Part shown: piece after piece, positions 60,901-64,000 of the stretch
How positions within the stretch are numbered: position 1 is the stretch's first letter
How the letters are laid out: each line of letters begins with the position of its first letter
Assembly (NCBI RefSeq): GCF_007995015.1
Contig: NZ_VORB01000009.1
Span: 62,001 to 126,000 of the forward strand
Direction of reading: 5' to 3'
DNA length: 64,000 nt
From: Luteibaculum oceani
GTDB taxonomy: Bacteria > Bacteroidota > Bacteroidia > Flavobacteriales_D > Luteibaculaceae
Notes under the pieces: model-generated
The model's input: the letters and a program-made list of their open reading frames with translations, nothing else
Databases searched by the model: none
Told to the model about the DNA's origin: nothing
Program-made: the position numbers and the translations under genes

Positions 60901-61402
60901 GTCAGAGCTTGAATTTACCCACCAGATTTTGGAGTTACAGCATTTCCTTAAGATACAGGCATTAAAAATCACTCGAGACGAAGTGAAGGCTGAGGATTTG
61001 GTACAGGATACCAACTTAAAAGCCATCAAGAATCGCAATTCTTACCGTGCGGGTACCAATATAAAAGCCTGGCTATACACAATACTCCGAAACACTTTCA
61101 TAAATAATTACCGAAAGGAGAAGAACCGAAAAACCTTTTCCGATGGTACAGACAATAGCTTTTACATAGACTCAAGTATTGGGTCTAGTCCGCTGGAGGC
61201 CGACCACGAGGTAAACATGGGCGAGATTAAAAATGCCATCAATCAGGTGGACGATTCGCTGCGGATACCCTTTGAAATGTTCTTTACTGGATACAAGTAC
61301 GAAGAGATTGCAGAGGAGTTAAATATCCCAATAGGAACGGTGAAAAGCAGGATATTTAAAGCCAGAAAGAAAATACAAGCACAACTAGTTGCGTATAGAT
61401 AA
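60899..61402 (+). CDS. ECF-type RNA polymerase sigma factor
   Basis: 167 residues. Region 2: LKIQALKITRDEVKAEDLVQ, DTNLKAIKNRNSYRAGTNIK, AWLYTILRNTFINNYRKEKN. Region 4: IPFEMFFTGYKYEEIAEELN, IPIGTVKSRIFKARKKIQAQ. No sensor domain and no anti-sigma gene adjacent. ATG 60899 is used; the frame opens at 60866 but that would consume the inverted repeat. Placement after a B12-type MerR regulator matches Bacteroidota light-response loci, where such sigma factors often precede carotenoid genes (none are in this window). Confidence 0.92.
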   Translation: MSELEFTHQILELQHFLKIQALKITRDEVKAEDLVQDTNLKAIKNRNSYRAGTNIKAWLYTILRNTFINNYRKEKNRKTFSDGTDNSFYIDSSIGSSPLEADHEVNMGEIKNAINQVDDSLRIPFEMFFTGYKYEEIAEELNIPIGTVKSRIFKARKKIQAQLVAYR

Positions 61403-61425
61403 ATTTCTTTTGTAATTTTATGCAC

Positions 61426-61454
61426 AAGGTAACCCAAATCGGTTACCTTTTTTT
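61426..61454 (+). terminator. Intrinsic terminator after the ECF sigma gene
   Basis: AAGGTAACC-CAAATC-GGTTACCTT, a nine-base perfect stem followed by a run of T, ending three bases before the ATG of the next gene. Confidence 0.9.
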
Positions 61455-61456
61455 GT

Positions 61457-62041
61457 ATGAGGAGAGCACTTATAATTTTCGCAAAAAACCCAGAACTGGG
61501 AAAAGTTAAAACGAGGTTAGCTCAAGATTTAGGACAGAGTGAAGCCTTAGAGTGGTATATAAAATTAATGAAGCGCACAGAGGCAGCAGTGCAAGGATTA
61601 TGTGCTGAGAAGACTGTCTTTTGGTCTAACGCCGCGCCAATGCATCCTCCGGCCTTTGGTAGGGAAGAATTTGAGTTCGCTGTGCAACAGGGTGATGGAC
61701 TTGGGGAGCGCATGAAAAATGCCTTTAACTCTTTCAATAGAAAGGGCTACAATTCCTTTATTATCATTGGTACCGATTGCTGGGATTTAAAACCAGGAAT
61801 TATCGAAAATGCGTATCAGGAGTTAAAAAACAACGACGTAGTTATAGGACCCGCTAAAGATGGAGGATACTATCTTTTAGGTACGAATGATTTTCATCCA
61901 GAACTATTCGAGAATGTAGAGTGGAGCACAGATGTAGTGCTCGAACAAACGGTTAAAAAGTGCGAGAAGCTATCCTTATCGGTTAAATTGCTTCAAAAGT
62001 TATCCGATGTGGATAACATCTATGATTTACCAATGGAGTAA
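61457..62041 (+). CDS. TIGR04282 / DUF2064 glycosyltransferase-like protein
   Basis: 194 residues, GT-A-like nucleotide-diphospho-sugar fold: ALIIFAKNPELGKVKTRLAQ (about 4-23), GDGLGERMKNAFNSF, IIIGTDCWDLKP (about 107), VVIGPAKDGGYYLLG (about 131-145), and DVDNIYDLP at the C-terminus. Family members act in arsenosugar or other small glycoside pathways; the name is from a proposed gene cluster and may not apply here. ATG follows the upstream terminator by three bases. PNP follows after ten bases. Confidence 0.88.
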   Translation: MRRALIIFAKNPELGKVKTRLAQDLGQSEALEWYIKLMKRTEAAVQGLCAEKTVFWSNAAPMHPPAFGREEFEFAVQQGDGLGERMKNAFNSFNRKGYNSFIIIGTDCWDLKPGIIENAYQELKNNDVVIGPAKDGGYYLLGTNDFHPELFENVEWSTDVVLEQTVKKCEKLSLSVKLLQKLSDVDNIYDLPME

Positions 62042-62051
62042 CTTATTTTAA

Positions 62052-62876
62052 ATGAACGTATTAGAAAAAATTAATGAGGCGGTTTCCTTTTTAGAAGGAA
62101 AGCAAGTCCCAAAAGTTGGTGTTGGAATAATTCTAGGCACGGGCTTGGGTAACCTATTGGAGCACGTGGAAATCATCAATGAAATTTCCTACTCCGATAT
62201 CCCCCATTTTCCAGTTTCCACTGTGGAATTTCACAAGGGGAAATTGATTCATGCCAAGCACAATGGTAAGGAGATGTTGATCATGAATGGTCGCTTCCAT
62301 TATTATGAAGGCTACAGCATGGAGGAGGTAGTATTTCCGGTACGTGTAATGCGCAAACTAGGGGTAACAAAACTATTAATTAGTAACGCTGCCGGTGCGG
62401 TTAATTTAGATTTCTCAAAGGGAAATCTTATGGTAATAGACGACCATATCAATCTTCAATCTGGAAATCCATTAAGAGGAGAAAACTTCGAAGAGATTGG
62501 ACCTCGTTTTCCAGATATGTCTCAACCTTACTCCAGAAATTTACAGGAGAAAATTCACCAAATAGCGGTGCGAGAGGGTGTTTCTGATTTGGTTAAAACT
62601 GGTGTTTATGTCGCTGTAGATGGTCCCAATTTAGAAACTCGGGCAGAATATAGATATTTGGGTAGGATAGGAGCTGATGCCGTTGGGATGAGCACCGTTC
62701 CTGAAGTTATTGCAGCCAATCATGCCGGAATGGAAGTCGCTGCGGTTTCGGTGTTAACCGATGAATGCGATCCCGATAATCTAGCGGCTGTGGATATTGC
62801 GGATATAATTGCGGTTGCAGGAAAAGCTGAGAAAGTACTGAGTAAACTTTTCTTGGGGCTTATCGAGGAGCTTTAA
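62052..62876 (+). CDS. Purine-nucleoside phosphorylase (trimeric type)
   Basis: Splits purine nucleosides with phosphate into base and (deoxy)ribose 1-phosphate. 274 residues: GVGIILGTGLGNLLEHVE (about 23-40), phosphate-site FHKGKLIHAK and MNGRFHYYEGYSMEEVVFPV (about 76-95), LISNAAGAVN, YVAVDGPNLETRAEYRYLGR (base-binding Glu, about 193-212), and GADAVGMSTVPEV. Matches the PunA/PNP-II family. Confidence 0.95.
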   Translation: MNVLEKINEAVSFLEGKQVPKVGVGIILGTGLGNLLEHVEIINEISYSDIPHFPVSTVEFHKGKLIHAKHNGKEMLIMNGRFHYYEGYSMEEVVFPVRVMRKLGVTKLLISNAAGAVNLDFSKGNLMVIDDHINLQSGNPLRGENFEEIGPRFPDMSQPYSRNLQEKIHQIAVREGVSDLVKTGVYVAVDGPNLETRAEYRYLGRIGADAVGMSTVPEVIAANHAGMEVAAVSVLTDECDPDNLAAVDIADIIAVAGKAEKVLSKLFLGLIEEL

Positions 62877-62900
62877 GAGGGTTAAAAAACCTTTCGACAA

Positions 62901-62933
62901 AAAAAAGAGGTGCAATTTGCACCTCTTTTTTTA
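62901..62933. terminator. Bidirectional intrinsic terminator
   Basis: AAAAAAGAGGTGC-AATTT-GCACCTCTTTTTTT lies between the convergent purine phosphorylase and OmpA-family genes and has A/T runs on both sides, so it can serve both. Confidence 0.93.
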
Positions 62934-62952
62934 TTCTGTGTATTGTAATTCC

Positions 62953-64000
62953 TTATGGCATAAGGAATAATTTCAACTCAACTCTACGGTTTAGGTATCT
63001 ACCTTCTGGAGTACTGTTTGTTTCAACAGGACGACTCTCACCGAAGAATTCAACTTTAATTCTATCTCTAGAGATACCATTTTTTACTAAGTATTCCATA
63101 GCGGCATTAGCACGTCTTTCAGACAAAGCCATGTTGTAGGCCTCAGACGCTCTAGCATCAGTATGACCAGATACAGTAACACCTACCATATCGTATTTAG
63201 TCATTAACGCTTTAACTGCATTAAGAATTTTAGCATCGTTTTCTCTAATCTGAGCCTTATCTGTTTCGAAGTAGATAAGCTTTAGATCCATTTTGCTTTT
63301 GAGCTCGATAATAGCAAGCTCTGCTTCTTTTCTTGGATCTACTGGTGGCTCAACCACAACAGTTTCGATTTTGCTGCTATAGATATCAGAGTAAGTACCT
63401 TTATCTCTGTTAGAAGAGAAAAGGATTTCTTTTTTCTCATTAATGGTTAAGTATCCATCAAAATGCTCAGTATTAACCGGAGCACCTAAATTTTTAGGCT
63501 TAGACCATCTTAGGTAAGTATCGTCTAATCTTTCAGAAACATAGATGTCAGATGAACCTAGACCATCGTGACCGAAAGAAGAGAAATAAAGATACTTCTT
63601 GTCATGAGATAAGAATGGAGCAAAATCCGGAGTAGCAGTGTTGATGTTGTAGCCCATGTGCTTAGGAGCAGACCAGTTACCATCTTCATCTTTTAAAGAC
63701 ACGTATAAATCCTCATGGCCCATACCTCTGTCTTTAATGTTGGCGGTAAAAATAATCACGCGCTCATCTCTGTGCATATATGCACCGTAGTGATCACCTT
63801 CGAATTTTACACCAGGAACATTAATGGTAAATGGAGTACCCCAAGTCTTTCCATCTTTGGATGCTTCTGAAATACCTTTTGCAGTTTTCTTTGGATTGCT
63901 TGGGTATTGGTTTAATAAGAACAGGTGATCTCCACTTTTGCTAATACCTACAACGGCGTTGTTAAACTCGTTGTTTAAATTAGGTAGGTCATCAGATCCT
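62953..64000 (-). CDS. PD40/OmpA-family outer-membrane protein (5' partial)
   Basis: The frame is open to the window end, so the N-terminus lies beyond it. About 348 residues are present. The first ~180 visible residues contain WD40/PD40-like blades (WGTPFTINVPGVKFEGDHYG, HDKKYLYFSSFGHDGLGSSD, WSKPKNLGAPVNTEHFDGYL, SSNRDKGTYSDIY). The C-terminal ~110 residues are an OmpA peptidoglycan-binding domain: LKLIYFETDKAQIREND, TVSGHTDARASEAYNMALSE, RRANAAMEYL and GRYLNRRVELKL. This combination is common in Bacteroidota and includes T9SS-associated PorE-like proteins, but a PorE assignment needs the missing N-terminus. Confidence 0.9.
   Translation of the reverse strand, partial: GSDDLPNLNNEFNNAVVGISKSGDHLFLLNQYPSNPKKTAKGISEASKDGKTWGTPFTINVPGVKFEGDHYGAYMHRDERVIIFTANIKDRGMGHEDLYVSLKDEDGNWSAPKHMGYNINTATPDFAPFLSHDKKYLYFSSFGHDGLGSSDIYVSERLDDTYLRWSKPKNLGAPVNTEHFDGYLTINEKKEILFSSNRDKGTYSDIYSSKIETVVVEPPVDPRKEAELAIIELKSKMDLKLIYFETDKAQIRENDAKILNAVKALMTKYDMVGVTVSGHTDARASEAYNMALSERRANAAMEYLVKNGISRDRIKVEFFGESRPVETNSTPEGRYLNRRVELKLFLMP

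Noticed and set aside
61457-62041. Arsenosugar biosynthesis cluster
   Set aside because: Only the TIGR04282 family gene is present; no ArsM or radical-SAM partner nearby, so the pathway name is not applied.

Overview
The window reads as a chromosomal segment of a Bacteroidota bacterium, most likely a marine member of the Flavobacteriales. Several signals agree. PorQ of the type IX secretion system (T9SS) sits next to cmk. Four large secreted proteins or remnants end in T9SS type A or type B sorting domains. SusC/FecA-style TonB-dependent receptors carry N-terminal carboxypeptidase-like or STN domains. Several genes are preceded by the Bacteroidota -7 element TAnnTTTG. The deoxycytidylate/cytidylate kinase, long IspH, BT_3928-type DoxX and DUF1599 families are also typical. 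Species-level assignment is not possible from sequence reading alone.

Layout. 1-3335: end of porQ, cmk, a small lysine-rich secreted protein, and convergent ispH. 3336-5209: repeat-rich spacer around one short-chain dehydrogenase. 5210-7050: rpsA with promoter and terminator. 7052-13199: T9SS cargo proteins (one broken, two intact). 13200-14000: an 800-bp gene-free stretch packed with short-period arrays and hairpin repeats. 14007-17485: pyrR-pyrB-STAS-like-rnz and a LuxR-type response regulator. 17482-23595: a minus-strand operon (DUF4856 lipoprotein, imelysin lipoprotein, HTTM membrane protein, FecA-like receptor) that looks like a metal (iron) acquisition unit. 23639-31115: sugar kinase, DbpA-like helicase, CCA-adding enzyme, tsaC, SRPBCC/GyrI protein, GT9 glycosyltransferase, dapD. 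31157-42936: housekeeping plus-strand genes (ruvX, def, TPR lipoprotein, DUF1599, DoxX, permease, tpiA, prmA, a 1490-residue unknown secreted protein, clpS) interrupted by minus-strand folP. 42969-43441: tRNA-Arg(ACG) followed by a striking palindromic and duplicated stretch. 43690-50805: a 2371-residue surface protein with PKD and SprB-like repeats. 51191-55924: a two-repeat lipoprotein followed by an ECF sigma/FecR/STN-TonB receptor cell-surface-signalling set. 56298-59839: barrel-like protein, di-haem peroxidase, RluA-type pseudouridine synthase with a long N-terminal extension. 59887-61402: a CarH/LitR-like B12-binding MerR regulator and an ECF sigma factor whose start codon overlaps a perfect 12-bp inverted repeat. 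61457-64000: TIGR04282 glycosyltransferase, purine nucleoside phosphorylase, and the end of a PD40/OmpA protein.

How the parts fit. PorQ belongs to the machinery that would export and anchor the T9SS cargo proteins seen here. Two TonB-dependent receptors have different logic: the 17.5-19.9 kb one is in an imelysin/HTTM uptake operon, the 53.5-55.9 kb one carries the STN signalling domain and is wired to an adjacent anti-sigma and sigma factor. Intergenic DNA holds at least four families of short dispersed repeats (two hairpin families, a seven-base array family, and long direct duplications). No transposase, integrase, CRISPR array, rRNA or prophage gene was found. The most promising leads for something new are the B12/light-type regulator with its inverted repeat, the sigma/FecR locus with its duplicated-domain lipoprotein, the cloverleaf-like DNA after tRNA-Arg, the 1490-residue unknown protein, and the transition-only variation in the seven-base arrays.
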